Assembly: GCF_022458895.1 (NCBI RefSeq)
Contig: NZ_JAINFL010000003.1
Location: 310,001 to 374,000 of the forward strand
Reading direction: 5' to 3'
Length of the DNA: 64,000 nucleotides
Origin: Roseihalotalea indica
GTDB lineage: Bacteria > Bacteroidota > Bacteroidia > Cytophagales > Cyclobacteriaceae
A program made the translations under genes and the position numbers. Positions 18,670 to 26,867 of the stretch are shown piece after piece (positions within the stretch are counted from its first letter, which is position 1; every line of letters begins with the position of its first letter). The notes below the pieces were generated by a model. The model was not told the DNA's origin. It searched no databases and saw nothing but the letters and a program-made list of their open reading frames with translations.

Positions 18670-18785
18670 ATTTTCAAGTTTGAAAGATTGAATGAGTGAA
18701 TAATTGAAGGATGGAATGAGTAAATAAATAAGTTAACCAAAAATGCACATTCACTCAATCTCTCATTCGCTCCTTCACTCATTTC
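18670..18785. repeat. Low-complexity degenerate short repeats between two oxidoreductase genes
   Basis: Units such as gattgaatgagtgaat and, on the other half, attcactcaatctctcattc make an imperfect inverted arrangement of 7-8 bp degenerate repeats, related to 17330-17420. No promoter or gene is apparent. Confidence 0.6.
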
Positions 18786-18790
18786 TACAA

Positions 18791-19945
18791 CTAAGCATTT
18801 AGCTGGTAGGCATTTTCCTGGGCCTTAAGGGCTAGTTCGGTAGCCAGGAAGCAGTGGTGCTGGGTCATGGCGGTTTCGGTGCGATTGACTACATCACTAA
18901 CTAATTGTTCGCCGTAGGGCAAGTGGACATTGGAGCAATCGTAGTACTTGGTTTCTTTTTGGTCTACCAGAAACAAGTGGTTGCCACCTTCCCGTCCGGC
19001 AATATCAATGTATTTTCGGCATTCAATGTAGCCTTCGGTACCTAAGATGAACAAACGTCCGTCGCCCCAGGTATCGAGACCATCGGGGGTGAACCAATCG
19101 ATGCGAATGTAGCCGGTACCTTGGGGGCTACGCACGTTCATATCACCGAAGTCAGCAAAATTGGGGTACTTAGAGTTATTAAAGTTTCCGATCTGAGAGG
19201 CAGTTACTTCGGCTTCGGTGGAGCTGGTATAGTGCAGAAACTGGTCGCTTTGGTGAGAGCCAATATCGCAGAGAATGCCGCCTGCTTTGGCCGGATCAAA
19301 AAACCAGTCGGGGCGGGTTTCGGGGCGCATGCGGTGAGGCCCCATGCCGATAGTCTGCACTACTTTCCCGATGGCCCCGGATTGCACCAGTTCGCTGGCT
19401 TTTACTGAAGCGGTATTTCCTAACCGCTCGCTGTACATAATAGAGTAGATGCGCTCGGTTTCTTTTTGCACTCGCTTTACCTGTTCAAACTGTTCTAACG
19501 TAACAATACCGGGCTTATCTACCATATAATCTTTACCATGCTGCATCACCCGGATGCCCAGCGGGGCGCGCTCTACCGGAATGGCAGCACTGGCTACTAA
19601 CTGAATAGAATTATCTTCCAGAATTTCATCCTCACTCTTAGCCACCTTTACCTTGGGGTAACGCTTGGTAAAGTTTTTTAACAAATCAGGCTCTTTCGCA
19701 TAAACAGCTACTAGTTCTCCGCCACCTCCCAGCAGGGCTTCTACCTGGCCGTAAATGTGTCCGTGGTTAAGACCGATAACGGAGAACCGGATAGATTCTT
19801 TAGGGCGAGAACGCTCAACAAAAGGTACTTTTATTTCGGTTGGGCGGGCGGTTGTATGAAGGTTGCTACCAAATATGCTGCCGGGCATTGCGAATGCGGC
19901 TGTAGCCAGAGAATGCTTAAGAAATTGGCGTCTCTTTTCTTCCAT
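18791..19945 (-). CDS. Gfo/Idh/MocA family oxidoreductase with Tat-like signal
   Basis: A 384-residue protein from the ATG at 19945; an upstream TTG would add 11 residues. The N-terminus EKRRQFLKHSLATAAFAMPG resembles a twin-arginine signal (RRQFLK, then a hydrophobic run), suggesting periplasmic export, common among Bacteroidota sugar-modifying Gfo/Idh/MocA proteins. The Rossmann region is FSVIGLNHGHIYG and the catalytic motif reads DKPG instead of the usual EKP, with Lys retained. The C-terminal domain has GGILCDIGSHQSDQ. The substrate is unknown. It probably shares a catabolic role with the downstream oxidoreductase. Confidence 0.85.
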   Translation of the reverse strand: MEEKRRQFLKHSLATAAFAMPGSIFGSNLHTTARPTEIKVPFVERSRPKESIRFSVIGLNHGHIYGQVEALLGGGGELVAVYAKEPDLLKNFTKRYPKVKVAKSEDEILEDNSIQLVASAAIPVERAPLGIRVMQHGKDYMVDKPGIVTLEQFEQVKRVQKETERIYSIMYSERLGNTASVKASELVQSGAIGKVVQTIGMGPHRMRPETRPDWFFDPAKAGGILCDIGSHQSDQFLHYTSSTEAEVTASQIGNFNNSKYPNFADFGDMNVRSPQGTGYIRIDWFTPDGLDTWGDGRLFILGTEGYIECRKYIDIAGREGGNHLFLVDQKETKYYDCSNVHLPYGEQLVSDVVNRTETAMTQHHCFLATELALKAQENAYQLNA

Positions 19946-20564
19946 AAGATTGTTGTGTAGAGAATTTGAGTAACACAATAATACATTTCTCGCCCATTGG
20001 ATTCAACTAAAGCCGGAAAATTAAGATACTTCTGTAGGGAAGGCAGGTTGGGTATGGTTGATGAAAAACGGATAAAACACTGCAAAACGATATTTCCTGC
20101 CATTCTGCACATAAAAATTTACTGGAGGTTTATCTCAAAACCTGCCAGAAATGCCCTGATAAGCAGCGAGATAACTGCCTAACTCTTAAAAGCTAACTGC
20201 GCCTTATAAACTCTATTCTTTTAGCCGATAAGGCGTTATCATATCAAGCGTTTACCAATGCGTTTGTCCCCAGATACCTTTGGTAAAGTGATGCCAGGGC
20301 CAGAGTCAGTAAGATTATGGTACAGAATGAAGAGCTTGCTTTATTTCTTTAATCGCCAATTGTGTCCTTCTTAATGCCGCTTTACTAAGGTAGTTGAACG
20401 CTTAGGTATGCAATTTGTAGAAGAACGCTATGAGCAAGGTGAACCCACCGTCTTTTTACTGTTTCGAGACAAATCGGTGTCCTGAGTTGATCTTGCTCCT
20501 CATACCACAGCCTTACCCTACATACCTGACTTAATATTCAATGGGTAATTAACTACTGTGCGAT
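19946..20564. other. 619-bp intergenic region with gene debris
   Basis: No intact gene. CGCCTTAT at 20200-20207 is matched by ATAAGGCG at 20228-20235, giving an 8-bp inverted repeat. From about 20224 to 20375 an ATG-less frame of about 50 codons runs without recognisable similarity. A GNAT-like C-terminal remnant is at 20384-20485. Confidence 0.6.
20384..20485 (+). pseudogene. Possible C-terminal remnant of a GNAT acetyltransferase
   Basis: The frame reads TKVVERLGMQFVEERY, then QGEPTVFLLF and a stop at 20483-20485. The pattern K-V-x-E-x-LGM-x-F is typical of the last helix and strand of RimJ/RimL-like acetyltransferases (residues after an AS.. motif). A stop codon (20372-20374) lies just upstream and no start exists, so only a decayed fragment remains. 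Short length makes this uncertain. Confidence 0.4.
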
Positions 20565-20975
20565 ATGAAAATTCTATTTGTAATAATAAGCAGTTGGCTT
20601 ACGATGCTGGTTTGTGCTTCAAATCAGGCAGGTGAGCCTACTTATAATTTTGTGCAGAATGGAAAAGCTTCCTACTACGCAAATTCTCTAAAAGGCGGTT
20701 TTACGGCCAGTGGCGAACGCTACCACCCCGATAGCCTGACTGCCGCTCACAAGCATTTGCCAATGGGCACTAGGGTACTGGTCATCAATCCGAAAAATCA
20801 ACAAGAAGTCATTGTCACTATTAATGACCGTGGCCCCCATCGCCAGGGGCGCATTATTGACCTTTCGCGTCGTGCTGCCGAGCAACTAGGCATTATCCGA
20901 GCGGGAGTAGCCCCTGTCATCATTAAAGCTACCTTACCTCCGGCTGTGGCGGATAAGCTTTCAAAGCAGGGATAA
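20565..20975 (+). CDS. RlpA-like double-psi beta-barrel protein
   Basis: A 136-residue exported protein with an N-terminal signal peptide (1-22; a Cys at 17 is in a poor lipobox). The mature part is almost only the RlpA domain: GKASYYA, GGFTASGERY, LTAAHKHLPMGT and the catalytic-type Asp in INDRGPH followed by IIDLSRRAAEQLG. RlpA proteins are septal or wall-associated lytic transglycosylases acting on naked glycans; the SPOR domain found in many RlpA proteins is absent here, so this is a minimal form. Single gene, no operon partner visible. Confidence 0.9.
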   Translation: MKILFVIISSWLTMLVCASNQAGEPTYNFVQNGKASYYANSLKGGFTASGERYHPDSLTAAHKHLPMGTRVLVINPKNQQEVIVTINDRGPHRQGRIIDLSRRAAEQLGIIRAGVAPVIIKATLPPAVADKLSKQG

Positions 20976-21025
20976 GTAAATTCTTTGATAGCTTGTTTAG
21001 ATGTTGGTCGCAATTATGAAACTAA

Positions 21026-21553
21026 ATGATTAGACTGATATTTTTTGTGATCTTATCGGCCTTGCTAGTATGGTTCATTGCAATTTATGAGGCCATTAAT
21101 CTGGTCTTTTATGAAGAAGCTCAGGCTAGTCAGTATGTCCACTATCTGGGAATACCAGTTCTCATATATTTGTTTATTGCTTTGTTCAAGGATAAGTACC
21201 GGTATTGTGTAACAGACAATAAGCTTTGGGAAACAACCAAGCACTCAGTATTAGGGATTATCGTATTATGTGTAGTGTATTATGCAATCATTATCCCTGT
21301 TGTCTCAGGTTTCATCATTATGACTGATGATGTGTTGCCCCAAAGAGAACAGTTGGTAGTTCAGGGTATGGTACTTGACAAAGTGGAAATAGATGGCCCA
21401 GAAATAAGCAACTTTGAACTTGTCATTAGAACAGAAAATGAGGAGCTGATTTTGGATACTAATGGTATCGAAATTGATAAATACCAAATTGGTGATGTGT
21501 TTGAAGTAGAACTAAAAAAAGGGTTCTGGGGCTTATATAGCAAGAAGAAGTAA
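21026..21553 (+). CDS. Hypothetical membrane protein with C-terminal beta-rich domain
   Basis: Not recognised. 175 residues with three hydrophobic helices (about 3-26, 38-53 and 70-98) and a soluble C-terminal part (about 110-175) made of alternating strands, including VIRTENEELIL, ending in lysines. The gene starts 50 bp after rlpA on the same strand but nothing ties it to a function. Confidence 0.6.
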   Translation: MIRLIFFVILSALLVWFIAIYEAINLVFYEEAQASQYVHYLGIPVLIYLFIALFKDKYRYCVTDNKLWETTKHSVLGIIVLCVVYYAIIIPVVSGFIIMTDDVLPQREQLVVQGMVLDKVEIDGPEISNFELVIRTENEELILDTNGIEIDKYQIGDVFEVELKKGFWGLYSKKK

Positions 21554-21669
21554 CCATAATTTACTGGAAAGAAGTTATCAAATAATTACAGCCTCCACCT
21601 GACCTCCAATCCTTATTCTTAGGATATTCTGCCAAATACTGTTATATCGCAGACAAAAGAATTGATACT

Positions 21670-23589
21670 ATGTGCGGCATTACCGGTTTATATGCTTTTA
21701 ACGAGTTAGGGAAGTTTCACATGATCAAGCTGGCAGCGGCTACCGATGCGCTAGAGTCGCGAGGGCCAGATGTAGGGCAGCACGATCTGCTGGACCGCGT
21801 AGGGCTGGGGCACCGGCGGTTGTCAATCATCGATACTTCTCGGGAAGGAAACCAACCCATGCATGATGCCAGTGGCCGCTATACTATTGTGTTTAATGGC
21901 GAAATCTACAATTACCGGGAATTACGGCAGCGGCTGGAGAGTAAGGGCATCACTTTTGCCTCGCAAACCGATACGGAAGTGTTGCTCTACTGGTTTATCC
22001 AGCACGGTATTGAGGGGCTGTCGGATTTAAACGGTTTCTTTGCTTTCGCTTTGTATGATGCCCAGGAAGAACGCTTGTGGCTGGCCCGTGATCGCTTTGG
22101 TATTAAACCATTGCTGTACTACCACGATGAAGATAAGTTCTTCTTCGCCTCTGAGATGAAATCACTGCTGGCTTACGGCATTGAAAAGAAGCTGGACTAT
22201 ACGTCGCTCTATCACTACCTGCAACTCAATTATATTCCGGCCCCTCACACTATATTTAAGGGCGTACATAAACTGTTGCCAGGGCAGTATCTGGAAGTAG
22301 CCAAAAGCAATGAAGAACGAGTGCGGGTAGGCACTTACTATCAGCTTACGCATAATCTTGATAAACATCGTAATCTTGCTTCGCTTTCGTATGATGCCCA
22401 GCAACAGCAGTTGCGAGTGTTGCTGGATCAGTCGGTGCAGCGGAGGCTGGTCGCCGATGTGCCACTGGGGTCTTTTCTGAGTGGGGGTATTGATTCTTCG
22501 GTAATCACCGGCTTGGCCCGGCAACATGTATCTTCTTTTAATACTTTCTCTATTGGCTACCGCGACGAGCCTTTTTTTGACGAAACCCGCTATGCCAAGC
22601 TAGTAGCCCAAAAGTTTGAGACCAACCACACGGTTTTCTCGCTCACCAATGATGATTTGTACCGACACCTGCACGATGCGCTGAATTACCTGAGTGAGCC
22701 ATTTGCCGATTCATCCGCTCTGCCGGTTTATATCCTCAGTAAAGAGACTAAGCAGCGAGTGACAGTAGCCCTATCGGGAGATGGTGCTGATGAAGTGTTT
22801 TCGGGTTATAATAAGCATATGGCAGCCTTTCGGGCGATACATCCGGGCGCAGTAGAAAATCTGGTGAAAAAGGGACTGCCACTGTGGGAAAGGTTACCGC
22901 AATCGCGTAGTGGACGGCTGGCTAATAAAGCTCGTCAGCTGCAGCGGTTTGGCGAAGGGATGCACTTAAGTCCGAAAGAGCGATACTGGCGGTGGGCCAC
23001 ATTTTTATCTGCAGAAAAGGCAACACGTTTGCTGAGCAATGACTCCCTGGATAAGCTTGCTTTTGAGCAAGCCGATGCCCGACAGGCCGAATGGCTACGG
23101 GCTATTTCAGATGAGTATGAGAACCTTAATCAGTGGTTATTAACCGACATCCAGCTGGTGTTGCCTAACGATATGCTCACCAAAGTTGATCTGATGTCAA
23201 TGGCCAATGGCCTGGAAGTGCGGGTTCCGTTTCTGGACCATGAGGTGGTGGAATTTGCTTTTCAATTACCTGAGAGCAGCAAGATCAACCGGCAGATGAA
23301 AAAGCGTATCGTACAAGACACTTTTCGGGATATGTTGCCAAAGGAGCTGTACAATCGGCCCAAACATGGGTTTGAAGTACCACTTTTGCGGTGGTTCCGT
23401 ACCGAACTGAAAAGCACCATCACGAATGACCTGTTGGCCGATGCTTATGTGGAAGAACAGGGGATTTTTGATGTAGAAGAGATACAACAGTTGAAGAAGC
23501 AACTCTTCTCATCTAATCCCGGAGATATCCACGCCACAATCTGGGCTTTGGTGGTATTCCAGTGGTGGTGGAAACAGTACGGAAACTAA
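21670..23589 (+). CDS. asnB: Asparagine synthetase (glutamine-hydrolysing)
   Basis: A 639-residue two-domain enzyme. The N-terminal nucleophile is Cys2 (MCGITGL) of the class II glutaminase domain with NGEIYNY and the SRGPD motif. The synthetase domain has the PP-loop SGGIDSS at 271-277 and SGDGADEVFSGY. It converts aspartate to asparagine using ATP and glutamine-derived ammonia in the cytosol. Paralogues of this length also occur in surface-polysaccharide clusters, but no such genes flank it here. Stop converges with tatA after 19 bp. A small AGCCT/AGGCT stem spans the junction. Confidence 0.93.
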   Translation: MCGITGLYAFNELGKFHMIKLAAATDALESRGPDVGQHDLLDRVGLGHRRLSIIDTSREGNQPMHDASGRYTIVFNGEIYNYRELRQRLESKGITFASQTDTEVLLYWFIQHGIEGLSDLNGFFAFALYDAQEERLWLARDRFGIKPLLYYHDEDKFFFASEMKSLLAYGIEKKLDYTSLYHYLQLNYIPAPHTIFKGVHKLLPGQYLEVAKSNEERVRVGTYYQLTHNLDKHRNLASLSYDAQQQQLRVLLDQSVQRRLVADVPLGSFLSGGIDSSVITGLARQHVSSFNTFSIGYRDEPFFDETRYAKLVAQKFETNHTVFSLTNDDLYRHLHDALNYLSEPFADSSALPVYILSKETKQRVTVALSGDGADEVFSGYNKHMAAFRAIHPGAVENLVKKGLPLWERLPQSRSGRLANKARQLQRFGEGMHLSPKERYWRWATFLSAEKATRLLSNDSLDKLAFEQADARQAEWLRAISDEYENLNQWLLTDIQLVLPNDMLTKVDLMSMANGLEVRVPFLDHEVVEFAFQLPESSKINRQMKKRIVQDTFRDMLPKELYNRPKHGFEVPLLRWFRTELKSTITNDLLADAYVEEQGIFDVEEIQQLKKQLFSSNPGDIHATIWALVVFQWWWKQYGN

Positions 23590-23608
23590 ACTGGACGTTG
23601 CAGCCTGA

Positions 23609-23959
23609 TTAGGCTACGTGATTTGAGTTTTTCTTTTCCTCGTCTTCCACAACTTCTACGCGATCTACCTCTTCAGGAGCGGTAGTAGTGGTTGTCGGAG
23701 CAGGTTCTGCTACGGGTGCCGTGGCGGTAGTAGATGTGTTTTTAGGTTCAGGAGCAGGCGCTGCCTTTTTTGTATCTTCCTCGGTATCAAACCCTTTGCT
23801 GACCTCAGTGGTAGCATTTTTAAATTCTTTGATACCTGTACCCAATCCGCGGGCCAGTTCAGGAATTTTCTTCGCTCCAAATAGTATCAGTACGATGGCA
23901 ACGATTAATAAAACTTCCCATCCGCCAAGTCCGCCAATAAATAATAATAAAGTGTTCAT
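23609..23959 (-). CDS. tatA: TatA/MttA-type twin-arginine translocase subunit
   Basis: A 116-residue TatA-like protein: short N-terminal TM helix (about 13-28) followed by the conserved hinge and amphipathic helix [14 protein letters not shown], then an unusually long acidic tail rich in Ala, Pro, Thr and Glu. TatA forms the protein-conducting element for folded Tat substrates in the cytoplasmic membrane. It is the last gene in a same-strand run behind two genes whose products both carry twin-arginine signals, so it may be co-transcribed with its own cargo. No tatC is present in the window. Confidence 0.88.
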   Translation of the reverse strand: MNTLLLFIGGLGGWEVLLIVAIVLILFGAKKIPELARGLGTGIKEFKNATTEVSKGFDTEEDTKKAAPAPEPKNTSTTATAPVAEPAPTTTTTAPEEVDRVEVVEDEEKKNSNHVA

Positions 23960-24018
23960 AGTGATGTTGTTTACTTCTTGGTGTTAAATAAAAAAATTTT
24001 GGAAAGAAACCAAGTTAA

Positions 24019-24042
24019 TGCCTACGGAACTTGCCGCAGGCA
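24019..24042. other. Intergenic hairpin between ferritin-like gene and tatA
   Basis: TGCCTACGG (24019-24027) pairs with CCGCAGGCA (24034-24042), with one mismatch and a 6-base loop. There is no T-run on either side. It may stabilise the upstream mRNA or partly attenuate read-through into tatA. Confidence 0.5.
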
Positions 24043-24057
24043 CTAAAGGTTTCATTG

Positions 24058-24882
24058 TTATCCTAAAAATAGGCTGGCAATGGCCGTTACGTCTTCTTTA
24101 GACAAAGGCTCATCGTAAGCTTCGGTCACACCATCAGCTCCTACAGTCGTCACGGTTGTAACATCTACTCCGCCCTGGATCAGGTTATCTTCTCCGGCAT
24201 ACACCGCATCGGTTGCCGAAGGCATACCCGTACCGCGTTCGGCTTGAGTGATCCAGCCTTTTTCTCCGCGTAAGCGTCGTACTTCAGAAGCGTGGCGCGC
24301 CTCTACTGAGTGAATCTGCAAGGCTGCCGTAAGTACCGTGGCATTATCTACTAAGTTTCCGGCCTGTCCTTTATAAGCTCTTACTCCGGTATCTTCAAAT
24401 GCCTGAGACAGTGCTAAAAAGACAGCGTAGTTACCCGAAGCGAAAGGGTCGGGAAAAGCGCCGCCAGCCGTAAAATCAAAGCCGCCTTCAGGAAACTCAA
24501 TCGGAGTGGCTCCAGCCCCGCTGATGGCCGTTTTCAGGAATGCCACGTGGGCGCTCTCGTGCTTGCTGATCTGCTGAAAGATAGACATATCTTTTCCTGA
24601 GGGAATATCACCTTTGTCCAGTCCCTGACGATAGAAATCGTCTTCCAGGTACTCTAACAGCAATGCAAAATTAAGCGTATCCGTTACAGTGCTTTCCATA
24701 GATTGGGCGCGGGCTGTTTGAGACAAACCACCGGCCAGGCCGAAAGGAACGGCTACAGCGGCCAGCTTCTTACCCGATGCACCCAGCATCCGGAACGCCT
24801 CTCGTCTCGAGGCAACTTTTTGGGTTGACACTTCCGTGAGATCGTTGGTGCCAAATTGTTGAATAAACTGAAATATATTCAT
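24058..24882 (-). CDS. Tat-exported ferritin-like domain protein (first of two)
   Basis: A 274-residue protein with a twin-arginine signal SRREAFRML (Arg26-Arg27), hydrophobic stretch about 39-52 and likely cleavage at ARA-Q (59/60). The mature part is a ferritin-like four-helix bundle of the Ferritin_2/desiccation-related (Pcc13-62) type: FALLLEYLEDDFYRQ, SKHESAHVAFL and IHSVEARHASEVR carry Glu and His in the helix positions expected for a di-iron site. Its gene is 29 bp downstream of a similar gene and 98 bp upstream of tatA. The role is unknown; iron or oxidative/desiccation protection in the periplasm is a family inference. Confidence 0.85.
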   Translation of the reverse strand: MNIFQFIQQFGTNDLTEVSTQKVASRREAFRMLGASGKKLAAVAVPFGLAGGLSQTARAQSMESTVTDTLNFALLLEYLEDDFYRQGLDKGDIPSGKDMSIFQQISKHESAHVAFLKTAISGAGATPIEFPEGGFDFTAGGAFPDPFASGNYAVFLALSQAFEDTGVRAYKGQAGNLVDNATVLTAALQIHSVEARHASEVRRLRGEKGWITQAERGTGMPSATDAVYAGEDNLIQGGVDVTTVTTVGADGVTEAYDEPLSKEDVTAIASLFLG

Positions 24883-24911
24883 AGCGAAAGAATGATTTTA
24901 AAGTGAAAAAA

Positions 24912-25634
24912 TTAGGCCGTAGGTAAGTTACTGGCGTTAATCGGGGTAACGATAAAAGGTGCAGCTGCCATCAAAACTTCAGAAGGCATACGGGCTACAT
25001 CGAGTCCGTTTGAGTCTACCACATCGTCACCGGCAAATGAGGTGGCGTCGCTGTCTAAAATGCTACGAATGGCCGCGGCATGGCGTGCTTCTACCGAAAC
25101 AATTTTACCTGCAATCACTAGGTAATCTACGTTAGTAATCAACTGCCCGGCACCGTTGTAGGCCGAAACACCCAGGTCTTCAAATACTTTGGCAGTGCCC
25201 AATACACTGGCACGGTCATCAAAATCAATGCTGCTAAAATCTACTTCCAGGGCCGGAATGGCGTCGGCTACGCTGTTAATGGCTGCTTTGAAGAAGTCGC
25301 GGTGGGCTACTTCGTGCTTTTGCAGGTCTGATAATATTTGCTTCTCCATATCGGTAGCACCGGGGAAAAAGTTATTATCCATCACTGCGGTATAAAAAGC
25401 TGCTTCCAGCTGCTCCAGTGCATAAGCATAATTTAAGATACCTACATCTCCGCTACCTAGGTCAACGGCATCTGCATCAGGGTCAGGCATCATCATGCCT
25501 TCATCCTCATCGTCACAACCAATAAGTATTAAACCGGATGCTGCCATAGCGGCACCACTGATTTTCATAAAGGTACGTCGGGAGCTTGCTCCGGCAGGGT
25601 CCAACAACGTGCTCTGCTTCTCTTTCTGAGTCAT
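24912..25634 (-). CDS. Tat-exported ferritin-like domain lipoprotein (second of two)
   Basis: A 240-residue protein from the ATG at 25634 (a TTG three codons upstream is less likely). It combines a twin-arginine motif SRRTFMK (Arg19-Arg20) with a lipobox LIGC (Cys40), so a Tat-exported lipoprotein is expected, with an acidic Asp/Met-rich linker after the Cys. The ferritin-like bundle follows: YALEQLEAAFY, LQKHEVAHRDFF and VSVEARHAAAIR supply the helical Glu/His residues. First gene in the probable operon ferritin-like, ferritin-like, tatA. It is homologous to the next gene but clearly diverged. Confidence 0.85.
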   Translation of the reverse strand: MTQKEKQSTLLDPAGASSRRTFMKISGAAMAASGLILIGCDDEDEGMMMPDPDADAVDLGSGDVGILNYAYALEQLEAAFYTAVMDNNFFPGATDMEKQILSDLQKHEVAHRDFFKAAINSVADAIPALEVDFSSIDFDDRASVLGTAKVFEDLGVSAYNGAGQLITNVDYLVIAGKIVSVEARHAAAIRSILDSDATSFAGDDVVDSNGLDVARMPSEVLMAAAPFIVTPINASNLPTA

Positions 25635-25867
25635 AATATTCAAAAGGTTAAAATGGAATTGTACATGATTAAAAAATACAGGCGATGGCTATAGGATAGG
25701 CTCGCCATCTTTTAAAAAATTGTTTAACTAACCTACGCACCAAAGAGCGCAGGTGGATTTATCAGAAGAGAAGTATTTACAAGAAAGTCAGGTAAGGTAT
25801 TGAAATACAGGGGGTAATGAGTGGGAAATAATTTTTTTAATCTATTATTCAACAGTTTAAGATAAAA

Positions 25868-26779
25868 CTATAAAGCCCAAGATGGCTGGTTTGCATGAGA
25901 GCGCGCTAAAAAATGTTGCAGGGCTGACAGGGCTTCTTCCGGCTTCTCTTCCTGAACAAAATGGCCGCAATCGAAGGTAGTAATCTCAGCATCGGGCAGC
26001 CGTTGAGTCCACCTTTTGAGATAATCAGTATTGATAAATGCATCCTGCGTGCCCCAGAGAATGAGCCAGGGCTTATCCTTTAGTTTATCCAACTGTTCCC
26101 ATTTCTCCTGGTACCAGTCAGAGGCACCGTATAAAGACTGGGCAATTTTGACCAGAGATTGGCGAGAAGCTTTGTCAGGAAAGGGTTTGAGATAATGTTG
26201 GTGTACTTTTCTGGAGAGCTTCTTTTTATCAGTAAAGCCTTTTTTCAGTAATACTTTGGGAGAAAAGTTAAGATGCAGGTATAGAAAACGCCCGATACTG
26301 CTGTTAATAATCTTATCCACCTTCTTCACTCCCGGGTTTGATGCTGTTTCCCACAGCCAGGTGTTGAACAGTACAAGCTGTTTGATTCGCTCTGGTTGCT
26401 CTAACGCTGCTGCCAGCCCGATGGGTCCCCCAAAATCATGCACCACCAGCGTAATGTTGCGCAGGTCCAGCGCACGGATGAAGGTTGATAAGTTTTGAGC
26501 ATGATCCTGCGGCCGACCCGGAAAATCACCGGGTTTATCCGAAAGCCCAAAGCCCAGGTGGTCTATGGCAATACAGCGGTAATGCCGGGATAGTTTTTGA
26601 ATAAAATTGCGGTATAAAAAAGACCAGGTGGGAGTGCCATGCACAAATAGAATAACATCACCCGTTCCTTCATCTACATAGTGCAGGTTTCCGGCCTCCA
26701 GAGAAAAGTAATGATGTTTAAACGGATACAAAGAAGAATCTAACCAGTCAGAAGTTTGAGTTACTGTGTTCATGAGCAT
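25868..26779 (-). CDS. Alpha/beta hydrolase of the haloalkane dehalogenase/epoxide hydrolase type
   Basis: A 303-residue alpha/beta hydrolase. Oxyanion motif HGTPTW (His47-Gly48-Thr49-Pro50), nucleophile Asp115 in VHDFGGP, DHLGFGLSDKP, and catalytic His273 in CGHFVQEEKP. An Asp nucleophile points to dehalogenases and epoxide hydrolases rather than esterases. However the halide-stabilising Asn/Glu after HG and Trp after the nucleophile Asp are replaced by Thr49 and Phe116, so dehalogenation is doubtful. No signal peptide. A palindrome lies 19 bp upstream of the start. Confidence 0.8.
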   Translation of the reverse strand: MLMNTVTQTSDWLDSSLYPFKHHYFSLEAGNLHYVDEGTGDVILFVHGTPTWSFLYRNFIQKLSRHYRCIAIDHLGFGLSDKPGDFPGRPQDHAQNLSTFIRALDLRNITLVVHDFGGPIGLAAALEQPERIKQLVLFNTWLWETASNPGVKKVDKIINSSIGRFLYLHLNFSPKVLLKKGFTDKKKLSRKVHQHYLKPFPDKASRQSLVKIAQSLYGASDWYQEKWEQLDKLKDKPWLILWGTQDAFINTDYLKRWTQRLPDAEITTFDCGHFVQEEKPEEALSALQHFLARSHANQPSWAL

Positions 26780-26798
26780 TCGTGAGTTTACGTGCCGT

Positions 26799-26813
26799 GC
26801 TTACTTAGTAAGC
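26799..26813. promoter_or_regulatory. 15-bp palindrome upstream of the alpha/beta hydrolase
   Basis: GCTTACT-T-AGTAAGC is a perfect interrupted palindrome 20 bp before the hydrolase start, in the gap after the Crp-type regulator gene. Its shape resembles TetR-family operators; no TetR gene is nearby. Confidence 0.35.
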
Positions 26814-26867
26814 GTAAGACAAAGGTCGCTCCGTGCGCGCTCATTTTTCTTGGTCTATACCAAGATT

